A DNA stretch of 31,613 nucleotides from Streptococcus vestibularis ATCC 49124 (GCF_000188295.1 NZ_GL831112.1:74738-106350); one strand, 5' to 3'. Shown: positions 1 through 8,690, counted from the stretch's first letter. Program-made: numbers and translations. Notes: generated by a model from the sequence alone, not told the origin.

Positions 1-1
1 A

Positions 2-238
2 ATCTTAAAAGCTGTCAAATACATCGAGCATTTCCTACATACTGATGGACAGTACTTAGAGGATTTACTTTACCTAACAAGAGGCAACCAACTATACACA
101 GAAGATGGAAAAGAGTTGTATATTGATCCAACTTCTCAGAAAAGAACACTTCATACCCAATATGAACCTGGTTTTATTGAAGCAAGAGATAAATCTCCAC
201 TAGAGCTCTTAATTGAAAATAAGGAGCTATTAGATTAA
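2..238 (+). CDS. C-terminal part of an unrecognised protein (5' end outside window)
   Basis: An open frame runs from the first bases to a TAA at 236-238, giving the last 78 residues of a protein. The visible part is hydrophilic and rich in acidic residues and Leu/Tyr, with no signal peptide, membrane segment or recognisable motif. It ends in a Leu/Glu-rich tail (ELLIENKELLD). A strong hairpin terminator follows after five bases, which supports this as a real gene end. I do not recognise the family, and the missing N-terminal part would be needed to name it. Confidence 0.6.
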   Translation: MLKAVKYIEHFLHTDGQYLEDLLYLTRGNQLYTEDGKELYIDPTSQKRTLHTQYEPGFIEARDKSPLELLIENKELLD

Positions 239-243
239 ATAAA

Positions 244-272
244 AAAAGCGAGGATATCCTCGCTTTTCTATA
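244..272 (+). terminator. Rho-independent terminator
   Basis: A perfect 24-base palindrome (244-267) with a GC core GCGAGGAT/ATCCTCGC and flanking A and T runs lies right after the stop codon at 238. The A-rich 5' side and T-rich 3' side would also allow termination on the other strand. Confidence 0.85.
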
Positions 273-292
273 TTACGTTTGGAGAGATGATT

Positions 293-808
293 ATGGAGCT
301 AGCTAACTTCTTTACAATCGAGAAATTCTCGATTTATTCGGTTCTTTATTTCATTATTATGCTTTCTCTGTTCTTGTTTTATTTTGGTCAATTCGACCAT
401 GCTATTGATGAAAAATCTAATCAAAAGGGACTATTTCTAATTTACAGTCACTATCCTATTTTCATTGGACTTCTTATGATGACCGTTTCGATGAGTTTTC
501 TTCTGAATCCTGAAGCTAATCTTCTCTTTGCAACCAGCTTCTCTTATATCGGATTTGGCCTCTTTCAAGCTGCTGTCCTAGTAAATGGGCCCTATAACAA
601 ACACTATCTTCGCTATTCGAAAAGTTACTACTGTGTCCAAGCGACACTCTATCTGGCTGCCTTGATTCTCTCTTTAATCTTTGCTTCTAATCCTATAATA
701 GTAGTGAGTATAACAACCATTTTAGCTCTAGCTATAGCTATTCATTCTATTTATTTTTATATGACACAGACTAAAAAACATTCCACACCTTACTGGGAGT
801 TGTTTTAA
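293..808 (+). CDS. Small multi-pass membrane protein, unknown function
   Basis: This encodes 171 residues, mostly hydrophobic, with about five predicted membrane segments: roughly residues 14-32, 48-68, 75-97, 112-128 and 133-155. Short polar loops separate them and there is no signal peptide cleavage motif. I chose the ATG at 293 because the GGAGAG at 281-286 then lies about seven bases upstream; the ATG at 287 would be only two bases from it. Terminators on both sides suggest a single-gene unit. I recognise no family, and no catalytic residues stand out, so no function is assigned. Confidence 0.7.
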   Translation: MELANFFTIEKFSIYSVLYFIIMLSLFLFYFGQFDHAIDEKSNQKGLFLIYSHYPIFIGLLMMTVSMSFLLNPEANLLFATSFSYIGFGLFQAAVLVNGPYNKHYLRYSKSYYCVQATLYLAALILSLIFASNPIIVVSITTILALAIAIHSIYFYMTQTKKHSTPYWELF

Positions 809-822
809 TGAGTTTATAAGAT

Positions 823-855
823 TAAAAAGCTTTGGGAACCAAGGCTTTTTTTTCA
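823..855 (+). terminator. Rho-independent terminator
   Basis: The inverted repeat AAAAAGCTTTGG/CCAAGGCTTTTT has one G-U pair, a three-base loop and a run of T at 845-853. It lies about 15 bases after the stop of the membrane protein. Confidence 0.85.
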
Positions 856-1130
856 TTAATTTGTTTTTCCATTTTATCCTCCAATTTGATCTCGCACTGA
901 CATTTGTTTATAACAAAACTATATATCTAGAATAGCATAAACATTAGGTATTATAGGTTTTCAAACCAAATACGAGTCATTCGTTTTTGCCCCACTTTTG
1001 CCACGTTTTTAAAGCCTGACATTGAAAACACCTAGAAGTATTTCCCTAAAATCAGCTATATTTCAACATTTTTGTTTATTTTCAATATGAAAAGTTCTTA
1101 CAAATCCATGTAGGGGGCAGCTTAATATCG
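856..1130. other. Non-coding stretch without recognisable features
   Basis: AT-rich sequence with no open frame of useful length on either strand and no clear promoter, RNA gene or repeat. Together with the remnant at 1159-1275 it forms the only long stretch (about 450 bases) without an intact gene. It may be the scar of a lost gene, but nothing in it can be matched to a family by eye. Confidence 0.5.
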
Positions 1131-1161
1131 AAAAGAGACTTGATTGTAGGTCTCTTTTTTA
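1131..1161. terminator. Bidirectional hairpin terminator
   Basis: The stem AAAAGAGAC (1131-1139) pairs with GTCTCTTTT (1150-1158) around a ten-base loop, and T tails on both strands allow termination either way. It overlaps the minus-strand stop codon at 1159-1161, so it probably served a gene read leftward. Confidence 0.7.
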
Positions 1162-1275
1162 TTTTTCTAAGAAAGAACTCACTTTAAACAGAACTTTACG
1201 TGCTTGTTTGTCTAAACGAGAGTTGTTCCCAATGATAATTTCTTCTAAATATATGCTTTGTGTTATGATAATAGT
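1159..1275 (-). pseudogene. Possible C-terminal remnant of an unknown gene
   Basis: Reading leftward, an open frame of 38 codons ends in TAA at 1161-1159, immediately before a hairpin terminator. The peptide (ending RKVLFKVSSFLEK) has a protein-like, amphipathic composition unlike random AT-rich translation. The frame has no convincing start and runs into the promoter and start region of the FlaR-like gene. I infer the last piece of a gene truncated on its 5' side, and cannot name the family. Confidence 0.3.
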
Positions 1276-1306
1276 CAAGAAACAGAATTGAAAAAGGAGA
1301 CATGAG

Positions 1307-1816
1307 TTGAAAATTGCAATCATTGGCTATAGTAGTTCTGGAAAGTCGACTTTGGCAAGTTTTCTAGGTCAACACTACAATTGTGAGGTGCTTCATTTAG
1401 ATAAAATTCATTTCACATCAAACTGGAAAGAGCGGACAGTTAATGAAATGACTGATGATATTTCAAAATTTATGTTACAAAAGGATTGGATTATTGAAGG
1501 GAATTACTCGGCCTGTCTTTATGAAGAGCGTATGAGAGAAGCTGACTGTATTATATATTTCAACTTTAATAGAGTTAATTGTCTCTATCGGGCTTTTAGG
1601 AGATATTTAAAATACAAGGGGCGGACGCGTCCTAGCATGGCGGAAAATTGCAATGAAAAATTCGATTTCGAATTTGTGAAATGGATTCTATTAGATGGAC
1701 ATTCACAAAAGAATGTAACGAAATTTAAAGTTGCTGTAAAAAAGTATCCTGACAAAACAATAGTTTTAAAGAATCAAAAGCAGTTAAACGATTATATTAT
1801 GAAGAAGGTTAAATAA
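1307..1816 (+). CDS. FlaR-like P-loop kinase (adenylate-kinase-like, 'DNA topology modulation' family)
   Basis: A 169-residue P-loop NTPase. The Walker A motif GYSSSGKST is at residues 7-15, followed by the family-typical LHLDKIHF and the WIIEGNY segment around residues 62-68. Size and motif order fit the adenylate-kinase-like family often labelled topology modulation protein FlaR; the real substrate, probably a nucleotide, is not known. The start is TTG at 1307, seven bases after AGGAG (1295-1299). An ATG at 1302 lies too close to that site and runs into TGA after one further codon. A weak -10 (TATGAT, 1264-1269) lies upstream. It stands alone between two regulatory stretches. Family assignment is good; physiological role is unknown. 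Confidence 0.75.
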   Translation: MKIAIIGYSSSGKSTLASFLGQHYNCEVLHLDKIHFTSNWKERTVNEMTDDISKFMLQKDWIIEGNYSACLYEERMREADCIIYFNFNRVNCLYRAFRRYLKYKGRTRPSMAENCNEKFDFEFVKWILLDGHSQKNVTKFKVAVKKYPDKTIVLKNQKQLNDYIMKKVK

Positions 1817-1915
1817 CTGCTATAATAATTTAGTCATAAAATAGTTGGTAGCTCTACATAAGATGTGAGATTAAAAATATATAGTAAAAAATTAGTTGCA
1901 ATCTTGGTTGTAACT

Positions 1916-1935
1916 GTCAGAATATTTTGATATAA
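1916..1935 (+). promoter_or_regulatory. 20-base motif shared with the 22202-22221 promoter; overlaps a cre-like site
   Basis: GTCAGAATATTTTGATATAA recurs with a single mismatch at 22202-22221. Part of it, TCAGAATATTTTGA, is dyad-symmetric. A 14-base CcpA cre-like sequence (1931-1944, 13 of 14 matches to TGWAANCGNTNWCA) overlaps its right end, and both lie just upstream of the purA -35 box. This is a candidate regulator site; the regulator is not known. Confidence 0.35.
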
Positions 1936-1947
1936 ACGCTTTCATCG

Positions 1948-1977
1948 TTGAACAATTAGTCTCTTTTCTGATATAAT
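1948..1977 (+). promoter_or_regulatory. purA promoter
   Basis: The -35 TTGAAC (1948-1953) and an extended -10, TGA-TATAAT (1969-1977), are separated by 18 bases. The expected start of transcription is at about 1984, leaving a leader of about 95 bases before purA. Confidence 0.8.
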
Positions 1978-1982
1978 AAAAT

Positions 1983-3372
<1,390 letters not shown>

Positions 3373-3383
3373 TAATGAAGACA

Positions 3384-3414
3384 AAGAATCTAGAAAACTA
3401 GGTTCTTTTTTCTT
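3384..3414 (+). terminator. purA terminator
   Basis: The stem AAGAATCTAG/CTAGGTTCTT (one G-U pair) has an AAAA loop and is followed by a run of T, starting 12 bases after the purA stop. Confidence 0.9.
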
Positions 3415-3526
3415 TAGTCAGTAAACAGAATAAGGCCATATATGACTTGATAACTGTTAGAAAAAACGCGTGTCAATTTTTCGATAGTATTAGGAAAGAA
3501 GTCTTTCTATTTAATTAGTTTTTCGG

Positions 3527-3532
3527 TATAAT
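3527..3532 (+). promoter_or_regulatory. Probable -10 box for the ptp-MORN-acyltransferase operon
   Basis: A consensus TATAAT sits in the 280-base gap before the phosphatase gene, without a good -35 box at the right distance. If used, it gives a leader of about 115 bases. The rest of the gap shows no open frame. Confidence 0.45.
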
Positions 3533-3652
3533 ATGGTTTGATTAAATGAAAATTAATGAGAACCTACTTTCATAATTTAGGAGTATGTTCACAATTGTAA
3601 CAAAGAGAATAAGTGAGCAGATTTTCTAAGAGCTTTGGATAAGAGGTGAGTA

Positions 3653-4087
3653 ATGAATAAGGTTGTGTTTGTTTGTCTGGGAAATATTTGTCGAAGCCCT
3701 ATGGCGGAGTTTGTAATGAAAGCGCTTGACCAGGATGGGTCTTTGCATATCGAAAGTCGTGCAACTTCTTCTTGGGAACATGGAAATCCAGTTCACCAAG
3801 GAACCCAAAAGATTTTAAGGCAATATGCAGTTTCTTTTGATTCTTCCAAAAGTTCACAACAGATAAGTCGGTCAGATTTTGAATTCTTTGATCTGATTTT
3901 GGGGATGGATGAGTCAAATGTTGAGGATCTTCTACAAGTATCTGCGGGTCGTTATGACGATAAAATTAAGCTCTTTAGACCCGGCGGGGTTCCGGACCCA
4001 TGGTACACAGGTGATTTTGAAGAAACATACAATTTGGTAACTGCAGGTTGCCAAGACTGGTTACAGTGGATTAAGGATAGACAATGA
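3653..4087 (+). CDS. Low-molecular-weight protein tyrosine phosphatase
   Basis: A 144-residue cytoplasmic phosphatase of the LMW-PTP family. The P-loop CLGNICRS starts with nucleophile Cys8 and ends with Arg14, close to the N-terminus as the family requires. The general acid Asp115 lies in the VPDPWYTG motif near the C-terminus. Start ATG 3653 follows GAGGTGA at proper spacing. The stop overlaps the next start in ATGA (4084-4087), so translation is coupled to the MORN gene. Streptococci commonly keep this phosphatase next to ruvB and an acyltransferase. In Gram-positives such enzymes oppose tyrosine kinases of capsule or cell-wall regulation; the substrate here is unknown. Confidence 0.93.
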   Translation: MNKVVFVCLGNICRSPMAEFVMKALDQDGSLHIESRATSSWEHGNPVHQGTQKILRQYAVSFDSSKSSQQISRSDFEFFDLILGMDESNVEDLLQVSAGRYDDKIKLFRPGGVPDPWYTGDFEETYNLVTAGCQDWLQWIKDRQ

Positions 4088-4488
4088 ATTTTAAACAGCT
4101 AAAGAATTTTGATTTTAAAAATATTGATCGTAATCGATTTGAGCGTATCACGGTAGGGATTATTATTTTATGTGCTCTGTCCTTGTTGTTGGTGACTATA
4201 AAAACGCAACATTCTATTAAAATTGATGGGACTAAAATTACCTATAAAGGCCAGATGCAGAACCATCGTTTAAACGGCCAAGGAACTCTGACTTATGATA
4301 ATGGTGATACCTATACGGGTGGATTTAAAAATGGTTCCTTTAATGGTAAAGGAACTTTTAAATCTCACGAAGGTTGGACTTATGAAGGTGAGTTCAAATC
4401 TGGTCAAGCAGATGGGCAAGGAAAATTGACTACTGAAAATAAGGCTATCTACAAAGGAAAATTTAAACAGGGGATTTTTAAAGGATGA
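4084..4488 (+). CDS. Membrane-anchored MORN-repeat protein
   Basis: A 134-residue protein with a basic N-terminus, a single membrane segment at about residues 23-41 (rich in Ile, Leu and Val) and three to four MORN repeats behind it. The repeats follow the pattern Y-G-x-x-x-x-G-x-x-x-G-x-G at about residues 57-77, 78-100, 101-123 and 124-134, with typical NGQGTL, NGKGTF and DGQGKL cores. MORN repeats usually mediate membrane or protein contact. It overlaps the phosphatase stop and the acyltransferase start by four bases each, so all three proteins are made in a fixed ratio. A scaffold between phosphatase and acyltransferase is an inference. The positive-inside rule suggests the repeats face outward. 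Confidence 0.85.
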   Translation: MNFKQLKNFDFKNIDRNRFERITVGIIILCALSLLLVTIKTQHSIKIDGTKITYKGQMQNHRLNGQGTLTYDNGDTYTGGFKNGSFNGKGTFKSHEGWTYEGEFKSGQADGQGKLTTENKAIYKGKFKQGIFKG

Positions 4489-6308
4489 GAATTAACTGGT
4501 TTTCTTATATTCGTGTGACAGGGCTTTTTTTGGTTCTTGTCTATCATTTCTTCCCAAGCATTCTCCCTGGGGGATTCATTGGTGTTGATGTTTTCTTTAC
4601 CTTTTCAGGCTATCTGATTACGTCACTTTTGATTGATGAGGTGGCTAGGACGCAGCGCATTGATTATCTTGGTTTTATGCGACGACGCTTTTACCGTATA
4701 GTACCACCACTTGTACTGATGGTGCTTATCTGTACCCCTTTAGCACTCTTGGTTCGAAATGATTTTATTGCAGGCGTCGGGCGTCAGATTACCTCTGTTA
4801 TTGGTTTTGTAACTAACTATTATGAAATTTTAACTGGTGGGAATTATGAGAATCAGTTTAACCAGCATATCTACCTCCACACATGGAGTCTAGCTATTGA
4901 GGTTCATTATTATATTCTTTGGGGTGCCTTACTTTGGTTCCTAGCAAAGCGTGTTAAGCATCAAAATCAATTTAGAGGTCTAGTTTTCATGGTATCTCTT
5001 ACCTGCTTTACGGTAAGTTTCCTCTCAATGTTTGTTAGTGCTTTCTTTGTTGATGGTTTTTCTCGCTTGTATTTTTCTTCAATTACGCATGCTTATCCTT
5101 TCTTTTTAGGTTCGCTTTTTGCGACGCTTTCAGGTGTACATGAGACGACTGCTAGGTTTAAGAAAAATGTTCGCCTATGGGAACTTAAAAAGACGGTCCT
5201 TTATATGGTTGGTAGCTTTGCTCTGCTCTTATTGTTGGGCTTAGTCCTTCATTTTGAAGAACGTATTACCTATCTATTTGGGTTTGTTTTGGCTAGTTTG
5301 TTTACGGCTGTCATGATTTACTCTGCACGTATTCTCCATGAGAAGTTACCTGGTAAATCAGAGCCTGCGGTTATTAGTTATTTAGCGGAAATCAGCTACA
5401 GCGTCTATTTGTTCCATTGGCCGCTATATATTATCTTTAGTCAATTGACCAATAATATTATTGCAGTCATTCTTACAACGATTCTGTCAATTGTTTTTGC
5501 AACACTTTCCTACTATATAATAGAGCCATTTATTGCAGGAAGAAAGGCAAGTATCTTTGGAATAGATTTGGACTTGACACCTTACCGACATATTGTGCTC
5601 TATGTCTTCAGTGGACTCACCTTAATTACAGTGCTCATTTCTCTCTTTGCACCAGCTGTTGGGAACTTTGAGAAAGACTTGGAAGCTAACGGATTGTCAC
5701 AAGCTCAAACTAAGATGAAATTGACGCGTACCAATGCGGAGAACAGTCAGGCTACTTCATTTGGTGTGAATAAAGGAGTGACAATTCTAGGGGACTCTGT
5801 TGCTCTTAGGTCGAAAGATCAGATTGAATCAAGTATTGATAATGTCGCTATAGATGCAGTAGTAAGCCGTAATCTATCAACAATCAATGACTTACTTAAA
5901 GATTATGCGGATAGTAACGCTCTTGCCAAGGATGTTGTTATTGCTGGTGGTGTTAATGAGATTGATGATTACAAAGGTGTTATTAATAAAATCATCAAGA
6001 ATTTACCTAAGGGTCACCGTATTATCTTTGTGACACCATACAATGGTAGTAAGTCTGGAAATGAAGCTGCATCTTTAGTTCAGTTACGTAAGTATGAGTT
6101 AGAGATGGCTAAGAAATATGACTTTGTGACGGTTGCTGATTGGTATCAAATTGCTAAAGAAAATATTTCTATTTGGAATGGTACAGATGGGGTTCACTTT
6201 GGCTCTGATAGTGACTCTATTAACCGTGGTGCTAAATTATATACTAATACAATCAAAGAGGCTATCGCGAAAGCAAATAAGAAACCTGTTAAAGGTGGTA
6301 AAAAATAA
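4485..6308 (+). CDS. OatA-like membrane O-acyltransferase with SGNH domain
   Basis: A 607-residue two-domain protein. Residues 1-390 form an acyltransferase-3 domain with about ten or eleven membrane segments; the conserved His21 (VYHFFP), GVDVFFTFSGYLI and the RRRFYRI loop are present. After a linker, residues about 430-600 form an SGNH hydrolase-like domain with block I GDS (Ser438) and block V DGVH (Asp568, His571). This layout is that of peptidoglycan or polysaccharide O-acetyltransferases of the OatA type: the membrane part carries the acyl group across and the outer domain transfers it. The acceptor (MurNAc or another wall glycan) cannot be read from sequence. It is the last gene of a coupled operon and is closed by a strong terminator. 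Confidence 0.88.
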   Translation: MRINWFSYIRVTGLFLVLVYHFFPSILPGGFIGVDVFFTFSGYLITSLLIDEVARTQRIDYLGFMRRRFYRIVPPLVLMVLICTPLALLVRNDFIAGVGRQITSVIGFVTNYYEILTGGNYENQFNQHIYLHTWSLAIEVHYYILWGALLWFLAKRVKHQNQFRGLVFMVSLTCFTVSFLSMFVSAFFVDGFSRLYFSSITHAYPFFLGSLFATLSGVHETTARFKKNVRLWELKKTVLYMVGSFALLLLLGLVLHFEERITYLFGFVLASLFTAVMIYSARILHEKLPGKSEPAVISYLAEISYSVYLFHWPLYIIFSQLTNNIIAVILTTILSIVFATLSYYIIEPFIAGRKASIFGIDLDLTPYRHIVLYVFSGLTLITVLISLFAPAVGNFEKDLEANGLSQAQTKMKLTRTNAENSQATSFGVNKGVTILGDSVALRSKDQIESSIDNVAIDAVVSRNLSTINDLLKDYADSNALAKDVVIAGGVNEIDDYKGVINKIIKNLPKGHRIIFVTPYNGSKSGNEAASLVQLRKYELEMAKKYDFVTVADWYQIAKENISIWNGTDGVHFGSDSDSINRGAKLYTNTIKEAIAKANKKPVKGGKK

Positions 6309-6318
6309 TCCAAATAAT

Positions 6319-6353
6319 AAAAAGAGAAGGCAAGGGTTGTCTTCTCTTTTTGT
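6319..6353 (+). terminator. Operon terminator after the acyltransferase
   Basis: Perfect 11-base arms AAAAAGAGAAG (6319-6329) and CTTCTCTTTTT (6341-6351) with an 11-base loop. Confidence 0.92.
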
Positions 6354-6362
6354 GAACAAATT

Positions 6363-6399
6363 TTGACTCAGTTTTTTGTTTTGTGCTAAAATAAGCCTA
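6363..6399 (+). promoter_or_regulatory. ruvB promoter, predicted leaderless start
   Basis: The -35 TTGACT (6363-6368) and extended -10 TGC-TAAAAT (6384-6392) are 18 bases apart. The position seven bases after the last -10 base is 6399, the A of the ruvB ATG. There is no Shine-Dalgarno in the six bases between, so the mRNA is expected to begin at its start codon. Confidence 0.75.
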
Positions 6400-7400
6400 T
6401 GGCAAGAATATTGGATAATGACTTACTAGGAGATGAAGAGTACGTTGAACGTACCCTTCGCCCTCAGTACTTTAAGGAATATATTGGTCAAGATAAGGTT
6501 AAGGACCAATTAAAAATTTTTATAGAAGCAGCTAAACTCCGTGATGAGGCTCTAGACCATACCCTTTTGTTTGGCCCACCTGGTTTGGGTAAAACGACTA
6601 TGGCGTTTGTAATAGCCAATGAGATGGGAGTGAATTTGAAGCAAACGTCTGGGCCGGCAATTGAAAAGGCTGGTGATTTAGTTGCCATACTTAATGACTT
6701 GGAGCCGGGGGACATCTTATTTATTGATGAGATCCATCGTATGCCTATGGCAGTGGAAGAAGTTCTTTATAGTGCTATGGAAGATTACTATATCGATATC
6801 ATGATTGGAGCAGGTGAAACAAGTCGTAGTGTTCACCTAGACCTGCCTCCCTTCACTTTGGTTGGTGCGACCACACGAGCAGGTATGTTGTCAAATCCTT
6901 TGAGAGCTCGCTTTGGGATTAATGGTCATATGGAATATTATGAGTTACCTGATTTGACAGAGATTGTAGAACGTACTTCGGAAATCTTTGAAATGACAAT
7001 AACACCAGAGGCAGCGTTGGAATTAGCGCGTCGTAGTCGCGGAACACCACGTATTGCTAACCGCCTACTTAAGCGCGTGCGAGACTATGCTCAAATCATG
7101 GGTGATGGTATCATTGACGATAAGATTGCAGATAAGGCATTGACTATGCTTGATGTAGATCATGAAGGGTTAGACTACGTTGACCAAAAAATCCTCCGAA
7201 CTATGATTGAGATATATGGGGGAGGGCCCGTTGGCTTAGGTACTTTATCAGTTAATATTGCTGAAGAGCGAGAAACAGTAGAAGATATGTACGAACCTTA
7301 TCTAATCCAAAAAGGTTTCATTATGCGTACACGAACAGGACGTGTCGCAACGGTTAAAGCCTATGAACACATGGGGTACGACTACACTCAAGAAAGTTGA
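6399..7400 (+). CDS. ruvB: Holliday junction branch migration helicase RuvB
   Basis: A 333-residue AAA+ ATPase that drives branch migration at Holliday junctions with RuvA. Walker [10 protein letters not shown] is at residues 59-67, Walker B (IDEIH) around Asp110-Glu111, sensor 1 GATTRAG and the arginine finger segment LRARFG follow. The C-terminal winged-helix part includes [17 protein letters not shown] and the closing VKAYEHMGY. Length and ends match streptococcal RuvB. The ATG is conserved in the family but sits seven bases after the -10 box, so translation probably starts on a leaderless mRNA. It lies alone between two terminators; ruvA is not in the window. Confidence 0.97.
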   Translation: MARILDNDLLGDEEYVERTLRPQYFKEYIGQDKVKDQLKIFIEAAKLRDEALDHTLLFGPPGLGKTTMAFVIANEMGVNLKQTSGPAIEKAGDLVAILNDLEPGDILFIDEIHRMPMAVEEVLYSAMEDYYIDIMIGAGETSRSVHLDLPPFTLVGATTRAGMLSNPLRARFGINGHMEYYELPDLTEIVERTSEIFEMTITPEAALELARRSRGTPRIANRLLKRVRDYAQIMGDGIIDDKIADKALTMLDVDHEGLDYVDQKILRTMIEIYGGGPVGLGTLSVNIAEERETVEDMYEPYLIQKGFIMRTRTGRVATVKAYEHMGYDYTQES

Positions 7401-7401
7401 T

Positions 7402-7431
7402 AAAAAATCCATCTAAGGTGGATTTTTTGTT
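7402..7431 (+). terminator. ruvB terminator
   Basis: Perfect arms AAAAAATCCA (7402-7411) and TGGATTTTTT (7419-7428) with a seven-base loop, directly after the stop codon. Confidence 0.9.
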
Positions 7432-7477
7432 TACTCAAAAAAGAAAATAAAGAAAAAGGAAAAATTTTTAAAAAACC

Positions 7478-7506
7478 TTGCAATGAGTGGGGTCTTTTGT
7501 TATTAT
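7478..7506 (+). promoter_or_regulatory. S10 operon promoter
   Basis: The -35 TTGCAA (7478-7483) and -10 TATTAT (7501-7506) are exactly 17 bases apart, with an A/T-rich stretch upstream that may act as an UP element. This is the only good promoter found before the ribosomal protein cluster; transcription should start at about 7513. Confidence 0.75.
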
Positions 7507-7512
7507 ATTATG

Positions 7513-7641
7513 GTGCTGTAAATACAGCGCTTAGCTATGATACAAGAGGTTGCGACACGCCTGGTTGCACTGCCACGCAATCCGTGTTGGTTTTCTTGAG
7601 GAGCTAGCCTATTATCTTAAATAGACGAAAGAGGAGAAAAA
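7513..7641 (+). promoter_or_regulatory. S10 operon leader RNA with stem-loops
   Basis: The leader of about 129 bases holds three hairpins: GTGCTGT/ACAGCGC (7513-7530); a longer one with ACACG/CGTGT (7555-7559/7583-7587) topped by GGTTGC/GCAATC; and CTATT/AATAG (7609-7624). It has no terminator-like T run. S10 operons are often controlled from their leader by a ribosomal protein (L4 in enterobacteria). Such control here is an inference. Confidence 0.5.
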
Positions 7642-7950
7642 ATGGCAAACAAAAAAATTCGTATCCGTTTGAAAGCTTACGAACACCGTACGCTTGATAC
7701 AGCGGCTGAAAAAATCGTAGAAACTGCAACTCGCACTGGTGCGACAGTTGCTGGACCAGTTCCACTTCCAACTGAACGTAGTCTCTACACAATTATTCGT
7801 GCGACTCACAAATATAAAGATTCTCGCGAACAATTTGAAATGCGTACACACAAACGTCTCATCGACATCATCAACCCAACTCAAAAAACAGTTGACGCTT
7901 TGATGAAACTTGATCTTCCAAGTGGTGTGAACGTCGAAATCAAACTTTAA
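7642..7950 (+). CDS. rpsJ: 30S ribosomal protein S10
   Basis: A 102-residue protein with the S10 opening [14 protein letters not shown] and the conserved loop [20 protein letters not shown]. It binds the head of the small subunit and also serves as NusE in transcription antitermination. It is the first gene of the cluster, behind a strong GAGGAG site. It is separated from rplC by 113 bases that contain a tandem repeat, an unusually long gap for this operon. Confidence 0.98.
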   Translation: MANKKIRIRLKAYEHRTLDTAAEKIVETATRTGATVAGPVPLPTERSLYTIIRATHKYKDSREQFEMRTHKRLIDIINPTQKTVDALMKLDLPSGVNVEIKL

Positions 7951-7967
7951 TTTAAAGATTGATTCAT

Positions 7968-8031
7968 TGAGCATAAAAAACGCTCGTTAAAAACTTTTTT
8001 GAGCATAAAAAACGCTCATAAAAAACTTTTT
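7968..8031 (+). repeat. Two tandem 32-base units between rpsJ and rplC
   Basis: Units 7968-7999 and 8000-8031 differ at two of 32 positions. Each starts with a small hairpin GAGC-(nine A-rich bases)-GCTC and ends in AAAAACTTTTT. They could form two serial weak attenuators or processing sites. The A and T runs make slippage-type duplication likely. Confidence 0.85.
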
Positions 8032-8063
8032 TAAATACATTAAAGTAAAGGAAATATTTTCTC

Positions 8064-8690
8064 ATGACAAAAGGAATCTTAGGGAAAAAAGTGGGAATGA
8101 CTCAAATCTTCACTGAAGCAGGTGAATTTATCCCTGTTACTGTCATCGAAGCTACTCCAAACGTTGTGCTTCAAGTTAAAACTGTTGAAACAGACGGTTA
8201 CGAAGCAGTTCAAGTTGGTTTTGACGACAAACGTGAAGTATTGAGCAACAAACCTGCCAAAGGCCACGTAGCGAAAGCTAACACAGCTCCTAAGCGCTTC
8301 ATTCGTGAATTCAAAAACATTGAAGGCTTGGAAGTTGGATCAGAAATCACTGTTGACACATTCGAAGCTGGAGATGTTGTTGACGTAACTGGTACTTCAA
8401 AAGGTAAAGGTTTCCAAGGTGTTATTAAACGCCATGGTCAATCACGCGGACCTATGGCTCACGGTTCTCGTTACCACCGTCGTCCAGGTTCAATGGGACC
8501 TGTTGCGCCTAACCGTGTTTTCAAAAACAAACACTTGGCAGGACGTATGGGTGGCAACCGTGTGACAATTCAAAACCTTGAAGTTGTACAAGTTATCCCA
8601 GAGAAAAACGTTATCCTTATCAAAGGTAACGTACCAGGTGCTAAGAAATCTCTTATCACTATCAAATCAGCAGTTAAAGCTGCTAAATAA
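8064..8690 (+). CDS. rplC: 50S ribosomal protein L3
   Basis: A 208-residue protein that begins [16 protein letters not shown] and contains the central extension [13 protein letters not shown] that reaches the peptidyl transferase centre in the known family. L3 starts 50S assembly. Its upstream region is A/T-rich without a strong Shine-Dalgarno (AAAGGAAA about 13 bases upstream is the best). rplD follows after 24 bases. Confidence 0.98.
   Translation: MTKGILGKKVGMTQIFTEAGEFIPVTVIEATPNVVLQVKTVETDGYEAVQVGFDDKREVLSNKPAKGHVAKANTAPKRFIREFKNIEGLEVGSEITVDTFEAGDVVDVTGTSKGKGFQGVIKRHGQSRGPMAHGSRYHRRPGSMGPVAPNRVFKNKHLAGRMGGNRVTIQNLEVVQVIPEKNVILIKGNVPGAKKSLITIKSAVKAAK

Noticed and set aside
960..1060. 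Phage or ICE attachment site in the 856-1130 gap
   Set aside because: No integrase, tRNA end or direct repeat is visible, so the idea rests on impression only.
7612..7974. Minus-strand open frames in the ribosomal cluster (such as 7612-7974, 9053-9526, 12103-12501, 16246-16569)
   Set aside because: They mirror strongly expressed ribosomal genes, have no ribosome sites or family motifs, and arise from the biased codon use of the sense strand.
7968..8031. CRISPR-like repeat
   Set aside because: Only two directly adjoining units without spacers, inside a ribosomal operon.
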